A DNA stretch of 64,000 bases from Streptococcus pseudopneumoniae (GTDB lineage: Bacteria > Bacillota > Bacilli > Lactobacillales > Streptococcaceae): the NCBI RefSeq assembly GCF_001074975.1, contig NZ_JUUO01000088.1, forward strand, positions 31,491 through 95,490, read 5' to 3'. The translations under genes were made by a program, and so were the position numbers. This document shows positions 15,202-23,965 of this stretch, one piece after another. The first letter of the stretch is position 1; each line of letters begins with the position of its first letter. The notes below the pieces were generated by a model that was not told the DNA's origin, searched no databases, and saw only the letters and a list, made by a program, of their open reading frames with translations.

Positions 15202-16665
15202 ATGGAATTAATATTAAAAGCAAAAGACATTCGTGTGGAATTCAAAGGACGCGATGTTTTAGATATAAATGAATTAGAAGTATATGATTATGACCGTATT
15301 GGTTTAGTAGGAGCAAATGGTGCTGGAAAAAGCACTTTACTCAGGGTACTTTTAGGAGAATTAACTCCCCCAGGATGTAAAATGAATCGTCTGGGTGAAC
15401 TTGCCTATATTCCCCAGTTGGACGAAGTAACTCTGCAGGAGGAAAAAGATTTTGCACTTGTAGGCAAGCTAGGTGTTGAGCAATTAAATATACAGACTAT
15501 GAGCGGTGGTGAAGAAACAAGGCTTAAAATAGCACAGGCCTTATCGGCACAGGTTCATGGTATTTTAGCGGATGAACCTACGAGCCATTTAGACCGTGAA
15601 GGAATTGATTTTCTAATAGGACAGCTAAAATATTTTACAGGTGCACTGTTAGTTATTAGCCATGACCGCTATTTTCTTGATGAAATAGTAGATAAAATAT
15701 GGGAACTGAAAGATGGCAAAATCACTGAGTATTGGGGAAACTATTCTGATTATCTTCGTCAGAAAGAGGAAGAACGTAAGAGCCAAGCTGCAGAATACGA
15801 ACAATTTATTGCGGAACGTGCCCGATTGGAAAGGGCTGCGGAGGAAAAGCGAAAACAGGCTCGTAAAATAGAACAGAAGGCAAAAGGTTCTTCAAAGAAA
15901 AAAAGTACTGAAGACGGAGGGCGTTTAGCTCATCAAAAATCAATAGGAAGTAAGGAAAAAAAGATGTATAATGCTGCTAAAACCCTAGAGCACAGGATTG
16001 CGGCCTTAGGAAAAGTAGAAGCTCCGGAAGGCATTCGCAGAATTCGTTTCAGGCAAAGTAAAGCATTGGAGCTCCATAATCCATACCCTATAGTCGGTGC
16101 AGAAATTAATAAAGTATTTGGGGATAAGGCTCTGTTTGAAAATGCATCTTTTCAAATTCCGTTAGGAGCAAAAGTGGCGTTAACTGGTGGTAATGGAATC
16201 GGAAAAACAACTTTAATCCAAATGATCTTAAACCATGAAGAAGGAATTTCTATTTCGCCTAAGGCAAAAATAGGTTACTTTGCACAGAATGGTTACAAGT
16301 ACAACAGTAATCAGAATGTTATGGAGTTTATGCAGAAGGATTGTGACTACAATATATCAGAAATTCGTTCAGTGCTAGCATCTATGGGGTTCAAACAGAA
16401 CGATATTGGAAAAAGTTTATCTGTTTTAAGCGGTGGAGAAATTATAAAATTGTTGCTTGCTAAAATGCTCATGGGTAGATATAACATCCTAATAATGGAT
16501 GAACCCAGTAACTTCCTTGACATACCAAGTTTAGAGGCTTTGGAAATACTAATGAAGGAGTACACCGGAACTATCGTGTTTATCACCCACGATAAACGAT
16601 TACTCGAAAATGTAGCAGATGTAGTTTATGAAATTAGAGATAAGAAAATAAATCTGAAACATTAA
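15202..16665 (+). CDS. msr(D): ABC-F ribosomal protection protein Msr(D)/Mel
   Basis: A 487-residue ABC-F protein with two nucleotide-binding domains and no membrane segment. The first Walker A is [10 protein letters not shown] near residue 37 and the second [10 protein letters not shown] near residue 333. The signature motifs are [12 protein letters not shown] and [12 protein letters not shown], with DEPTSHLD and DEPSNFLD Walker B regions. A highly charged linker (about residues 190-270) separates them. Such proteins dislodge macrolides from the ribosome. It starts 20 bp after mef with GGAGGAAAT as ribosome site, so the two are cotranscribed. Confidence 0.93.
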
Positions 16666-16757
16666 ATTTAAGGTAGTCGCTGGTCAGTATAGTCTGTTCT
16701 GGTTGGCGACTCCATTGTTAAAGAGTATAAAGACTTTAGATTTTATGAATATTAAAA

Positions 16758-16790
16758 ATAGGAACAGTCAATTGAACTGCTCCTATTTTT
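16758..16790. terminator. Bidirectional terminator between msr(D) and the umuC-type operon
   Basis: ATAGGA-A-CAGT (16758-16768) pairs with ACTG-C-TCCTAT (16776-16786), with A and T tracts on opposite sides. The stop codon of the 16783-17106 gene lies inside the 3' arm. Confidence 0.75.
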
Positions 16791-17085
16791 CTGCTAAATA
16801 TATTGTAGTTTTCTTATATGTATAATGATAGATTAGCGGATTCTCATCTACGGTACTTACTTCAAATATGAAGAAGTGATCGCGGTTATCTCTGGACTTT
16901 TCCTTATTGAGGACAAAGTAATTCTTACGTGAAGTCGCCATTGTTTTTAGGATATCATCAGTTAGGAAGGTCAATGGAATATTCATGTTAGAGTAGCGGT
17001 AGAAGTCACGTTCAAAATCTTGGTAGCTCTCGCTATAATAGTCCATTTGTAGGTGATTACGCTGAAACTCAAGCTGATTCATAGA
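16783..17085 (-). CDS. DUF5960-like small protein of the umuC-type operon
   Basis: About 100 residues if started at the second methionine (MNQLEFQRNHL, near 17085); a longer frame opens at 17106. It looks like the last gene of SOS-type umuC operons on Tn5252-family elements, often annotated DUF5960. No motif gives a function. It overlaps or abuts the YolD-like gene. It is included in all full MEGA copies that I recall and has no known link to macrolide resistance. Confidence 0.6.
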   Translation of the reverse strand, partial: SMNQLEFQRNHLQMDYYSESYQDFERDFYRYSNMNIPLTFLTDDILKTMATSRKNYFVLNKEKSRDNRDHFFIFEVSTVDENPLIYHYTYKKTTIYLAEK

Positions 17086-17437
17086 GCACCTCCTCGACAA
17101 GTTCAATACTAATAATGTCTTTTAATTTCAAATTGATGTGACCTGTTGTAGTTTTTATCAAAATGAAATCTTTGGTCAGACTTGGTATTGTTCCAGTGTA
17201 GGAAACACGCTTGTTTTTTTCAATCACTTGAATGCGTGTGCGTAGCTGCCCGGCGTATACTTGACTGAGGAGTAATAATTTCTTCTCTAGTGATAAGTCA
17301 GACATGTACGTTACTTTGTTTGTATCATCAGAGAGTGCTGATGCATGTTCAGATAGGAAAAAGCCCATCCATTTTTGCATCTTTGTATCCTGGTACTCTC
17401 TTGCTGATTGAAATGGTAAATATGAACGGTCAATCAT
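17069..17437 (-). CDS. YolD-like protein
   Basis: A 122-residue protein of the YolD-like family: MIDRSYLPFQSAREYQD start, then a helix, then a small beta-barrel-like C-terminal half (RVSYTGTIPSLTKDFILIKTT). YolD-like proteins are encoded next to Y-family polymerases (UvrX/UmuC) on plasmids, ICEs and phages. They are thought to act like UmuD in translesion synthesis. Here the polymerase is a truncated remnant, so the gene is probably a passenger. Confidence 0.72.
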   Translation of the reverse strand: MIDRSYLPFQSAREYQDTKMQKWMGFFLSEHASALSDDTNKVTYMSDLSLEKKLLLLSQVYAGQLRTRIQVIEKNKRVSYTGTIPSLTKDFILIKTTTGHINLKLKDIISIELVEEVLYESA

Positions 17438-17449
17438 ATCAAATCCTTT

Positions 17450-17785
17450 CTATGCAGAGGCAAGGGTATTTTTATCAAATTGAATCGTAAAACCTTGAAT
17501 TCCCCCACCTGTGTAACATTCTTTAAAGCGATTGATTACCTCAGTATAGATTATCACAGATGAGCTTGTTGGCTTAATGCTAAATGTAAATTCCAATGGT
17601 AATCGGTTTTCAGATTTAGCATGTACTAGTCGTATCGATATTTCAGTTGTTTTGAGTTTTCTCTGACGAAGTTTTGAAGTTGCTGTTTCAACGATTCCAT
17701 GTAAAAATCTTTCAAGCATTTCAATATCATTACATCCTTTGCTACGGATTTCTGAAAATTGTACTGTATTTTTTTCTTGTTTCAT
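17450..17785 (-). CDS. Small protein with resemblance to a Y-family polymerase little finger
   Basis: A 111-residue protein. By eye, residues 25-105 follow the pattern of the UmuC little-finger domain: a helix with Arg/Lys-rich RQRKLKTTEISIRLVHAK, a strand pair, then RFKECYTGGGIQGFTIQF. The last segment parallels the LF-RKY-GAVRQIGVSYSGF element of the neighbouring UmuC remnant. It starts with ATG overlapping the UmuC stop by 4 nt. Ordinary annotation would be hypothetical protein. A free-standing little finger could bind the clamp or DNA, but this is a hypothesis. Confidence 0.45.
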   Translation of the reverse strand: MKQEKNTVQFSEIRSKGCNDIEMLERFLHGIVETATSKLRQRKLKTTEISIRLVHAKSENRLPLEFTFSIKPTSSSVIIYTEVINRFKECYTGGGIQGFTIQFDKNTLASA

Positions 17786-18212
17786 TTTAATCCCTCCAAT
17801 CCACCCGCGGAATGACCACCGATAAGTTTACTGCGTTCAATATTTCTGGAACCTTCAGTTAGGACGGTTCCTTTTTGTATGGCTAAAAAACCAAACTGTT
17901 CTCTGACAACATCAATAGCTGTCTGAAGTCTATTATCTTTTTCAATTTGTTCTACATCATCAAAGAGTGATAGTAGAGTATAGCTTTCATCTACGAAGCC
18001 ACTATAAGATACACCAATTTGTCTCACTGCACCAGAGGTGTATTTTTTCGGAATAATACAAGTACATGACTCACCATTGTTTTGGGGAGATTTGCGGGTT
18101 CAATTTTATTCTGAGCATTTATAGATTTTTTCATCTCAGTCCTAGAATAGCCAATATGAATAGAAACGACAGTAGTCAATACTAGGGCTACTGTTCCGTT
18201 CCACAGTATCAT
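17782..18212 (-). pseudogene. UmuC/UvrX C-terminal remnant with a frameshift
   Basis: Two adjacent frames together encode about 140 C-terminal residues of a Y-family polymerase. The upstream frame (from 18212) carries SIHIGYSRTEMKKSI and MVSHVLVLFRK. The downstream frame (to 17782) carries GAVRQIGVSYSGFVDESYTL and the clamp-type LLSLFDD. They join across a six-T run at 18043-18048 (A run on the coding strand); a seventh base would restore RKKYTSGAVRQ. The palm and finger domains are absent, so no polymerase can be made. It begins at the right MEGA junction in tag. Confidence 0.75.
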
Positions 18213-18268
18213 TTAAAAATCATTTTCACACCCTTTCGTCTATTAGTATAGAAGAAAGCTCTCAGCAC

Positions 18269-18400
18269 AGCCTGATAGGTTTCCATACACAACAACTCAA
18301 ACAATGCTTGGTCATCATGGAGGGGTTGACCCCACTCCTCATCATGATAGGCAATGTAGAGCGGATTGGTCACCTTGACCCACGAACAACGTTTTGTCAT
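18269..18400 (-). pseudogene. tag: tag 5' fragment (residues 1-44)
   Basis: Encodes the N-terminal 44 residues of Tag, including the conserved CSWVKVTNPLYIAYHDEEWG. It then continues 19 codons into MEGA sequence to a stop at 18209, whose TGA overlaps the ATG of the UmuC remnant frame. The gene starts 9 bp after the ruvA stop, so tag was the third gene of a mutL-ruvA-tag DNA-repair operon. Loss of tag should reduce repair of 3-methyladenine lesions. Confidence 0.9.
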
Positions 18401-18409
18401 GCTCTGCTC

Positions 18410-19003
18410 CTATTTGACCAACATTTTAAGGGCCGACTTGATATAGTTCTCAGCTGTATCTGTCGTTCCTTCAAAGAATTTCTTGATTTTCTTGAGTTCG
18501 GTCGCCTTGTATCCCAGTGCCAACATGGCTTCCATAGCTTCTTCCAATTCTTGGTTTTCAGCGCTTGCTTGCACTGCGACCTTAGCAGGAAGGTCATCTC
18601 CAGCAACTACTACCTTGCCTTCCAAGTCCAGCACCATCTGCTGGGCTGTTTTCTTGCCAATTTTAGGGAACTTGGTCAAGTAGGTAATATTCTTGGTTTC
18701 GATGGCTTGAACCAAGCCAGCATTGTCATCAGCAGCGATAATAGCAAGAGCTGATACAGGACCAATCCCAGAGACCGAAATCAGACTGAGAAAGAGCTTT
18801 TTCTCGTCTTCTGAGCGAAATCCATAAAGCAGATGAGCGTCCTCACGCACGACTTGATGCACATAAATTTGAGTTTCTTGGTTGACCTGTCCTGAGTAAG
18901 CATAGGGATTAGCCACATGCAGGATATAACCGATACCATTGATTTCAATAACAATGTATTTGGCAGTGATTTTGGTAATGATTCCTTTTAAATATTCGTA
19001 CAT
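18410..19003 (-). CDS. ruvA: Holliday junction helicase subunit RuvA
   Basis: A 197-residue RuvA of standard length. Domain I is the OB fold ([20 protein letters not shown]). Domain II has two helix-hairpin-helix motifs ([30 protein letters not shown]). Domain III is the C-terminal helical domain that contacts RuvB ([13 protein letters not shown]). It tetramerises on four-way junctions and loads RuvB. It follows mutL by 15 bp and precedes the broken tag gene. Confidence 0.96.
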   Translation of the reverse strand: MYEYLKGIITKITAKYIVIEINGIGYILHVANPYAYSGQVNQETQIYVHQVVREDAHLLYGFRSEDEKKLFLSLISVSGIGPVSALAIIAADDNAGLVQAIETKNITYLTKFPKIGKKTAQQMVLDLEGKVVVAGDDLPAKVAVQASAENQELEEAMEAMLALGYKATELKKIKKFFEGTTDTAENYIKSALKMLVK

Positions 19004-19018
19004 AGTTTTCCTTTTAGT

Positions 19019-20968
19019 TTAATATTTCCCCAACTCACGGAGACTGGTGTGATTTTCCTGAATACGTCGGAACATCTTTTCCATATCCGACTTGGTGAAG
19101 TGCACCAAAACAGGACGTCCGTGGGGACAGTTGTAGGGATTATCACACTGAGAGAGCTGATAGAGGAGTTGTCTAGCTGAATGGTCATCGATACGATGGT
19201 TGGCCTTGATAGACCGCTTGCAGGACATCATAATGGCCAGCTCTGCTCGATATTTCTTGATAGAAACTTCCTTGGTCAAGAGTAGCATATCACACATCTC
19301 ATAGATGCCTGACTCAATCTCTTCTTCTGCCATCCAAATAGGATGTTCGCGTAAGATGAATTGATTTTCTCCGTACTCTGCTAGAAAGACCCCAACTTCC
19401 TCCAAAAGTGCCATTCTTTCCTTGAGACGCAGGGCATCATCCGCTGGAAATTCAAAGATGTAGGGCACTAGAAGTTGCTGCTGACTCTGGTCAACATTGC
19501 CAATGCTTTCACGGTACTCCTCGTACTTAACCCGTTCCTGAGCCGCATGTTGGTCTATGATGTAGAGTCCATCTCGCCCTTGGGCAAAGAGATAAGTCCC
19601 GTGCATTTGCCCGAAAAATTCCAACTCTGGGAAGCTTGATGATTCTTCTCGCTCCAGCTTGTCATAGGCCTTATCCAGACTGGCTAAATCTAACTCTGGA
19701 TGATCTAGCTGGTCGTAGTTAGCAGGCTTTCTCTCTGCAAAATGCAGTTTTGCTGGCTTGGTCAATCGGTCCAAGGTTTCCTTGGCAAACAGGGTCAAAT
19801 CCTGTCCTTCATCAGTCAATTCAACCTGATAATCAGCCACCTCAGCTTGGCTAGGTCTTGTCGGCTCAGTTTGCTCATAGTAGAGCGTATTTTCTTTGAG
19901 TGGGAGAATAGTTTGCTCCACCTTCTCACGATTGCGCACGGTCGATTTAGCAAGATTTTCCAAGGCATCTGGAATCAAGGTTTGTTCCTTGAGACTATTT
20001 GCAATAGCTTCTGAAACCAAGGTCATCAGTTCTTTTTCCTTGGAAATCCGCACCTCTTGCTTGGTCGGATGCACATTGACATCCGCTAGATAGGGGTCAA
20101 TATGGATATGAATGACAGCCAGTGGAAAACGCCCCACCATGAGCTTACTACCATAACCGTCAAGAATAGCACGATTGAGTAAAAAGTTCTTGATATAACG
20201 GCCATTGATGAAGAGACTGATATAATTGCGATTGGCCCGAGTTAACTCAGGCAAGGACACAAAACCTGAAATTTCGAAATCCAGGTCAGAATTCTCAATT
20301 TCAATCATCTTCTTAGCACTCGCCAAACCGTAAATCCCTGCGATAGCTTGGCGCAATTGACCTGTTCCCGCTGTTCGCGTCATTTCCTTGCCATCACTAA
20401 TCAAGCTGAAAGAAATCTCAGGATGGGCCAAGCCCAGACGGTTGACAATATCAATGATATGAGATAGCTCCGCTTGCTGGCTCTTCATATACTTGAGACG
20501 GGCAGGCGTGTTAAAGAAGAGATCCTCCACACAAACCTTGGTTCCCACAGGACTAGTCGCTGGGATGACTTCTTCAACTTCTCCCCCACGCGCAACGAGC
20601 TTAGTCCCATGACTTGCGCCCTCAACTGCTGTCAAAAGAGTTAAAACGCTGACGGATGCGATAGAAGGCAAAGCTTCACCACGAAAACCAAGTGTCCGAA
20701 TCCGAAAGAGGTCTGCTTGATTTTTTATCTTACTGGTCGCATGACGACGCAGGGCCAATTCCACCTCATCGTGGGCAATTCCATGTCCATTATCTGTGAT
20801 TTGGATTTTCTTGAGACCTGCTTCCTCAATCTCAATGATAATCTGGTTAGAGCCAGCGTCAATGGCATTTTCTACCAGCTCCTTAACAACGCTAGCTGGA
20901 CGCTCGATAACCTCCCCAGCTGCAATCTGGTTTGCCAGCACCTCTGGCAATTCAATAATATGAGACAT
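19019..20968 (-). CDS. mutL: DNA mismatch repair protein MutL
   Basis: A 649-residue MutL. The GHKL ATPase motifs are intact: ENAIDAG (N-box), DNGHGI and [18 protein letters not shown]-binding segment follows near residue 300 ([13 protein letters not shown]). The C-terminal dimerisation domain contains [14 protein letters not shown], and the C-terminus has CPHGRP. It couples mismatch recognition by MutS (called HexB partner in pneumococcus) to strand removal. It heads the mutL-ruvA-tag operon. Confidence 0.96.
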   Translation of the reverse strand: MSHIIELPEVLANQIAAGEVIERPASVVKELVENAIDAGSNQIIIEIEEAGLKKIQITDNGHGIAHDEVELALRRHATSKIKNQADLFRIRTLGFRGEALPSIASVSVLTLLTAVEGASHGTKLVARGGEVEEVIPATSPVGTKVCVEDLFFNTPARLKYMKSQQAELSHIIDIVNRLGLAHPEISFSLISDGKEMTRTAGTGQLRQAIAGIYGLASAKKMIEIENSDLDFEISGFVSLPELTRANRNYISLFINGRYIKNFLLNRAILDGYGSKLMVGRFPLAVIHIHIDPYLADVNVHPTKQEVRISKEKELMTLVSEAIANSLKEQTLIPDALENLAKSTVRNREKVEQTILPLKENTLYYEQTEPTRPSQAEVADYQVELTDEGQDLTLFAKETLDRLTKPAKLHFAERKPANYDQLDHPELDLASLDKAYDKLEREESSSFPELEFFGQMHGTYLFAQGRDGLYIIDQHAAQERVKYEEYRESIGNVDQSQQQLLVPYIFEFPADDALRLKERMALLEEVGVFLAEYGENQFILREHPIWMAEEEIESGIYEMCDMLLLTKEVSIKKYRAELAIMMSCKRSIKANHRIDDHSARQLLYQLSQCDNPYNCPHGRPVLVHFTKSDMEKMFRRIQENHTSLRELGKY

Positions 20969-21115
20969 CTTTCAGCCCCTTTCTGTATCTATTTTTCTAG
21001 AAATTGATTAGTGCTATTATACCATATTTCAGAAAGGACAGAAAAGCAAGCACCACATAGGAACCAAATCCCTCCACATAGACAAAGTCCCTTGCAAGGG
21101 AGCATAAAATAGTGG

Positions 21116-21222
21116 TATACTCAATAAAAATCAAAGAGCAAACTAGAAAGCTAGGCGTAGACAGTACTTTAGTACGGCAAGACGACGCTGACGTAGTTTG
21201 AATTTGATTTTTGAAGAGTATT
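21116..21222 (-). repeat. BOX element (A and C modules, no B)
   Basis: The element starts ATACTCAATAAAAATC and ends TTTTTGAAGAGTATT, with a boxA-like core near 21174-21197 (ACGGCAAGACGACGCTGACG). It is about 107 bp and lacks the middle boxB. It lies in the 311-bp gap between mutL and the LytTR gene, near the latter's likely promoter. Confidence 0.8.
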
Positions 21223-21279
21223 AATAAAGGTGTACAAGAAGTGAGATTAATTTTGTATGAAAAACAAGGAGAGACGTTT

Positions 21280-21720
21280 ATGAAAGTAGAACTACAGATT
21301 AGCGAGACTTACGAGGAAGAAAAGCTGATTGTTCAAGCACCTCAAGAAACCGAAAAAGTTCAGAAAGTCATCGAATTTGCACAAAATCTGGACCGAAGAG
21401 AAAAAATCAAAGGGAAAATCGAAAATCAGGTCTATCTCGTTGAGATTGGCAAGATTCAACGCTTTTATATCGAGAATCGGAAGGTTCTAGCAGAAACTGA
21501 ATCTCAGACCTACACCATTGATTTACGACTCTATCAGGTCCTTGAAGTCTTACCAACCAATTTTATCCAAATTTCCCAATCAGAAATCATCAATATCAAC
21601 TCCATCTCTCATCTCAAGCTAACTCCCAACGGTCTGGTAGAAATCTTTCTAAAAAACGAAAGCTTCACCTACTCTTCACGCCGTTACCTAAAAACCATCA
21701 AGGAGAAATTAGAACTATGA
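21280..21720 (+). CDS. LytTR-domain transcriptional regulator
   Basis: A 146-residue protein; ATG 21280 is chosen for the AAGGAGA site 5 nt upstream. Residues 50-146 are a LytTR DNA-binding domain (FYIENRKVLAETESQTYTID, NFIQISQSEIININSIS, YSSRRYLKTIKEKL). There is no receiver domain. Stand-alone LytTR regulators paired with a membrane inhibitor are known as LytTR regulatory systems in streptococci (for example HdrRM and BrsRM in S. mutans). The next gene, overlapping by 4 nt, encodes a membrane protein and may be that partner. Confidence 0.8.
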   Translation: MKVELQISETYEEEKLIVQAPQETEKVQKVIEFAQNLDRREKIKGKIENQVYLVEIGKIQRFYIENRKVLAETESQTYTIDLRLYQVLEVLPTNFIQISQSEIININSISHLKLTPNGLVEIFLKNESFTYSSRRYLKTIKEKLEL

Positions 21721-22175
21721 AAAAACAAATCTTTCACGATGCTGCTGCTGGTATTCTCATCGGCCTCATCCTATCTATTATCTTTTCACTCATTTATGCC
21801 CCAAATACCTATGCCCCACTAAGTCCCGAGTCTCTCATCGGCCAAGTAATGGTTCAAAATCAAGTTCACGGTGCCCTGGTCTTGCTCTACTGCACACTTA
21901 TCTGGGCAGCCATCGGTATTCTCTTCAACTTTGGTAAACGATTATTCAGTCGTGACTGGAGCTTGCTCCGTGCGACTCTCACTCATTTCTTCCTTATGCT
22001 GGCTGGCTTTGTCCCACTAGCAACTCTGGCAGGTTGGTTCCCCTTCCACTGGATTTTCTACCTCCAGCTCATTATCGAATTTGCGATTGTCTACCTCATC
22101 ATTTGGACTATTTCCTATAAAAGAGCATCAAAAAAAGTAGACCATATCAATCAACTCTTGGAGCATAGAAAATAG
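21717..22175 (+). CDS. DUF3021-family membrane protein, likely partner of the LytTR regulator
   Basis: A 152-residue protein with four hydrophobic helices (about residues 10-30, 44-70, 82-104 and 112-132) and a basic C-terminal tail. This matches the DUF3021 family found downstream of LytTR regulators. Its ATG overlaps the regulator's TGA, so the two are translationally coupled. By analogy with LytTR regulatory systems it may hold the regulator at the membrane until a signal arrives; the signal is unknown. Confidence 0.75.
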   Translation: MKKQIFHDAAAGILIGLILSIIFSLIYAPNTYAPLSPESLIGQVMVQNQVHGALVLLYCTLIWAAIGILFNFGKRLFSRDWSLLRATLTHFFLMLAGFVPLATLAGWFPFHWIFYLQLIIEFAIVYLIIWTISYKRASKKVDHINQLLEHRK

Positions 22176-22195
22176 GAACCTCATAATATGCAAAT

Positions 22196-22220
22196 CCGAG
22201 AAAGAAACTTCTCGGTTTTT
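22196..22220 (+). terminator. Terminator after the LytTR/DUF3021 pair
   Basis: CCGAGAA (22196-22202), 6-nt loop, TTCTCGG (22209-22215), then five T. Confidence 0.8.
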
Positions 22221-22302
22221 CTTCACCCTGCTGCGCCTTGCTATCATAGCAGTTGTTTTCAGATATTCTCTGTAAATTTTCTATCTTTTTTTCAAAATAT
22301 TC

Positions 22303-22331
22303 TTGCATTTTCCCAAAGTTTTTTGTAGAAT
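22303..22331 (+). promoter_or_regulatory. Promoter of the NRAMP-like gene
   Basis: TTGCAT (22303-22308) and TAGAAT (22326-22331) with 17-bp spacing, 50 bp before the start codon. Confidence 0.55.
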
Positions 22332-22381
22332 ATAGATTACATATCCAGATTATTCTGAAAATTCAAAAAGGAGTATCTATC

Positions 22382-23644
22382 ATGTCACAAGCTATTTCGT
22401 TAAATCAATCCACCTGGGCAAGTAAACTAAGAGCAATGGGGCCAGGAATCCTAATGGCTTCTGCCGCTGTTGGAGGTTCCCACATTGTATCCTCAACTCA
22501 AGCTGGCGGTTCTTACGGTTGGTCTCTGCTTCTCTTGGTCATCTTAGCCAATGTCTTTAAATATCCATTTTTCCGTTTTGGTGCTGAATACACAGCTGAT
22601 ACTGGAAAGACTTTGGTTGAAGGTTATGCCGAAAAAGGAAAACTCTATCTCTGGATTTTCTTTATCCTCAATGTCTTTTCGGCTATGGTCAACACAGCTG
22701 GTGTTGCCATTCTGTGCTCAGCTATCATCGCCAGTGCCTTCCCAATGATTGGACTTAGCATCACTCAGTGGTCCCTCATTCTCGTTGCCATCATTTGGGC
22801 TATGTTACTCTTTGGTGGCTACAAACTCTTAGACGGTATGGCAAAATGGATCATGTCCGCTTTGACCATTGCAACTGTTCTTGCAGTTATCATCGCGGCG
22901 GTCAAGCATCCCGAATACAGCTCTGATTTTGTCGAGAAAACTCCTTGGCAAATGGCAGCTCTACCCTTCATCGTTTCCCTCTTAGGATGGATGCCAGCTC
23001 CTATTGAAATTTCAGCTATCAATTCACTTTGGTCTGCTGAAAAGAAAAAGACCGTCAACTTTAACACAGAGGACGCTCTATTTGACTTTAACGTTGGTTA
23101 CATTGGAACAGCTATCCTAGCTGTGTTCTTTGTAGCACTGGGAGCATTGATTCAATATCCTACAGGGCAAGCAGTTGAAGCCGCTTCAGCCAAATACATC
23201 TCTCAATTCGTGGGCATGTATGCCTCTGTTCTTGGCGAATGGTCCCGTTACTTGATTACCTTTATTGCCTTCCTGTGTATCTTTGGAACAGTTATCACTG
23301 TTATCGATGGCTATTCTCGCGTCAATCAGGAATCTCTCCGACTGCTAATCAGTCAAAAAGAAGACAGTAGTAAATCTTTGAACATCTGGATGACCATCAC
23401 TGCTATCATCGGTATCGTCATTATCAAGTTCTTCGCTGGTCAGGTTTCAACCATGCTCCGCTTTGCTATGATTGGTTCTTTCCTGACAACACCATTCTTC
23501 GCTCTTTTGAACTACGCCTTAGTAACGCGTGAAAACAAAAATCTTCCTTCTTGGCTCAAACACCTTGCCATTGCAGGATTAATTTTCCTCTTTGGTTTCG
23601 CCATCTTCTTTATTTACGCACTCGCTATCGGAAAAGCAGGATAA
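22382..23644 (+). CDS. NRAMP-family transporter with non-canonical metal-site motifs
   Basis: A 420-residue polytopic protein with about 11 hydrophobic helices. The start at 22382 follows AAAAGGAG; the longer frame is not needed. The overall pattern (GPGILMASAAVGGSHIV in helix 1, LLGWMPAPIEIS in helix 6) is NRAMP-like. However, the canonical helix-1 DPGN is replaced by ASAAVGGSH, and helix-6 MPH by MPAPIE. Those residues coordinate Mn/Fe in true MntH, so the substrate is probably not a standard transition metal. It is monocistronic between two terminators. Confidence 0.75.
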   Translation: MSQAISLNQSTWASKLRAMGPGILMASAAVGGSHIVSSTQAGGSYGWSLLLLVILANVFKYPFFRFGAEYTADTGKTLVEGYAEKGKLYLWIFFILNVFSAMVNTAGVAILCSAIIASAFPMIGLSITQWSLILVAIIWAMLLFGGYKLLDGMAKWIMSALTIATVLAVIIAAVKHPEYSSDFVEKTPWQMAALPFIVSLLGWMPAPIEISAINSLWSAEKKKTVNFNTEDALFDFNVGYIGTAILAVFFVALGALIQYPTGQAVEAASAKYISQFVGMYASVLGEWSRYLITFIAFLCIFGTVITVIDGYSRVNQESLRLLISQKEDSSKSLNIWMTITAIIGIVIIKFFAGQVSTMLRFAMIGSFLTTPFFALLNYALVTRENKNLPSWLKHLAIAGLIFLFGFAIFFIYALAIGKAG

Positions 23645-23710
23645 CTGACAAGCGCGAGGTGAAGATAAGCTTTCATTTCAATAGAAAATTCAACAAATAT
23701 TTCTATAATA

Positions 23711-23756
23711 AAAAGCATAAGAACAAGGTTTTGAAGACTTGAACTTATGCTTTTTT
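23711..23756 (+). terminator. Terminator of the NRAMP-like gene
   Basis: AAAAGCATAAG (23711-23721) pairs with CTTATGCTTTT (23744-23754), with an inner CAAG/CTTG helix and a T run. Confidence 0.8.
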
Positions 23757-23792
23757 ATGTTCTTAAAGACTGTTTATACTCACAAAGCAGTT

Positions 23793-23937
23793 GATACTCA
23801 ATGAAAATCAAAGAGGAAACTAGTCGCAGGCTACTCAAAACACTGTTTTGAGGCTGCAGATAGAACTGACGAAGTCAGCAACCATATATACAGCAAGGCG
23901 ACATTGACGTGGTTTGAAGAGATTTTCGAAGAGTATG
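23793..23937 (-). repeat. BOX element (A, B and C modules)
   Basis: About 145 bp. It opens with ATACTCAATGAAAATCAAAG, carries an internal boxB hairpin (CTGACGAAGTCAG region) and closes with boxA ending GATTTTCGAAGAGTAT. It lies between the convergent NRAMP-like and nrdI genes. Confidence 0.88.
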
Positions 23938-23965
23938 AAAACTCCAACCACCTCTTATATCAACT

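Larger units (their letters stand above)
12859..18268. mobile_element. MEGA macrolide-efflux element inserted in tag
   Basis: The 5,410-bp segment between the two tag halves carries mef, msr(D), the mef leader/attenuator and umuC-operon remnants. This is the content of the Macrolide Efflux Genetic Assembly. From memory, MEGA exists in about 5.4- and 5.5-kb forms that differ by about 99 bp between mef and the ABC-F gene. The 20-bp gap here and the total length fit the short form. No complete recombinase gene is visible inside. The junctions (12858/12859 and 18268/18269) show no target duplication and no obvious terminal inverted repeat. Confidence 0.92.

Noticed and set aside
12859..18268. Terminal inverted repeats or target duplication of MEGA
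   Set aside because: The first and last 40 bases of the insert show no usable inverted repeat, and the tag frame is restored without a duplicated base.
18308..18754. 148-codon + strand ORF opposite ruvA and tag
   Set aside because: It lies antisense to ruvA, whose frame, motifs and operon context are certain. It has no ribosome site and no recognisable domain.
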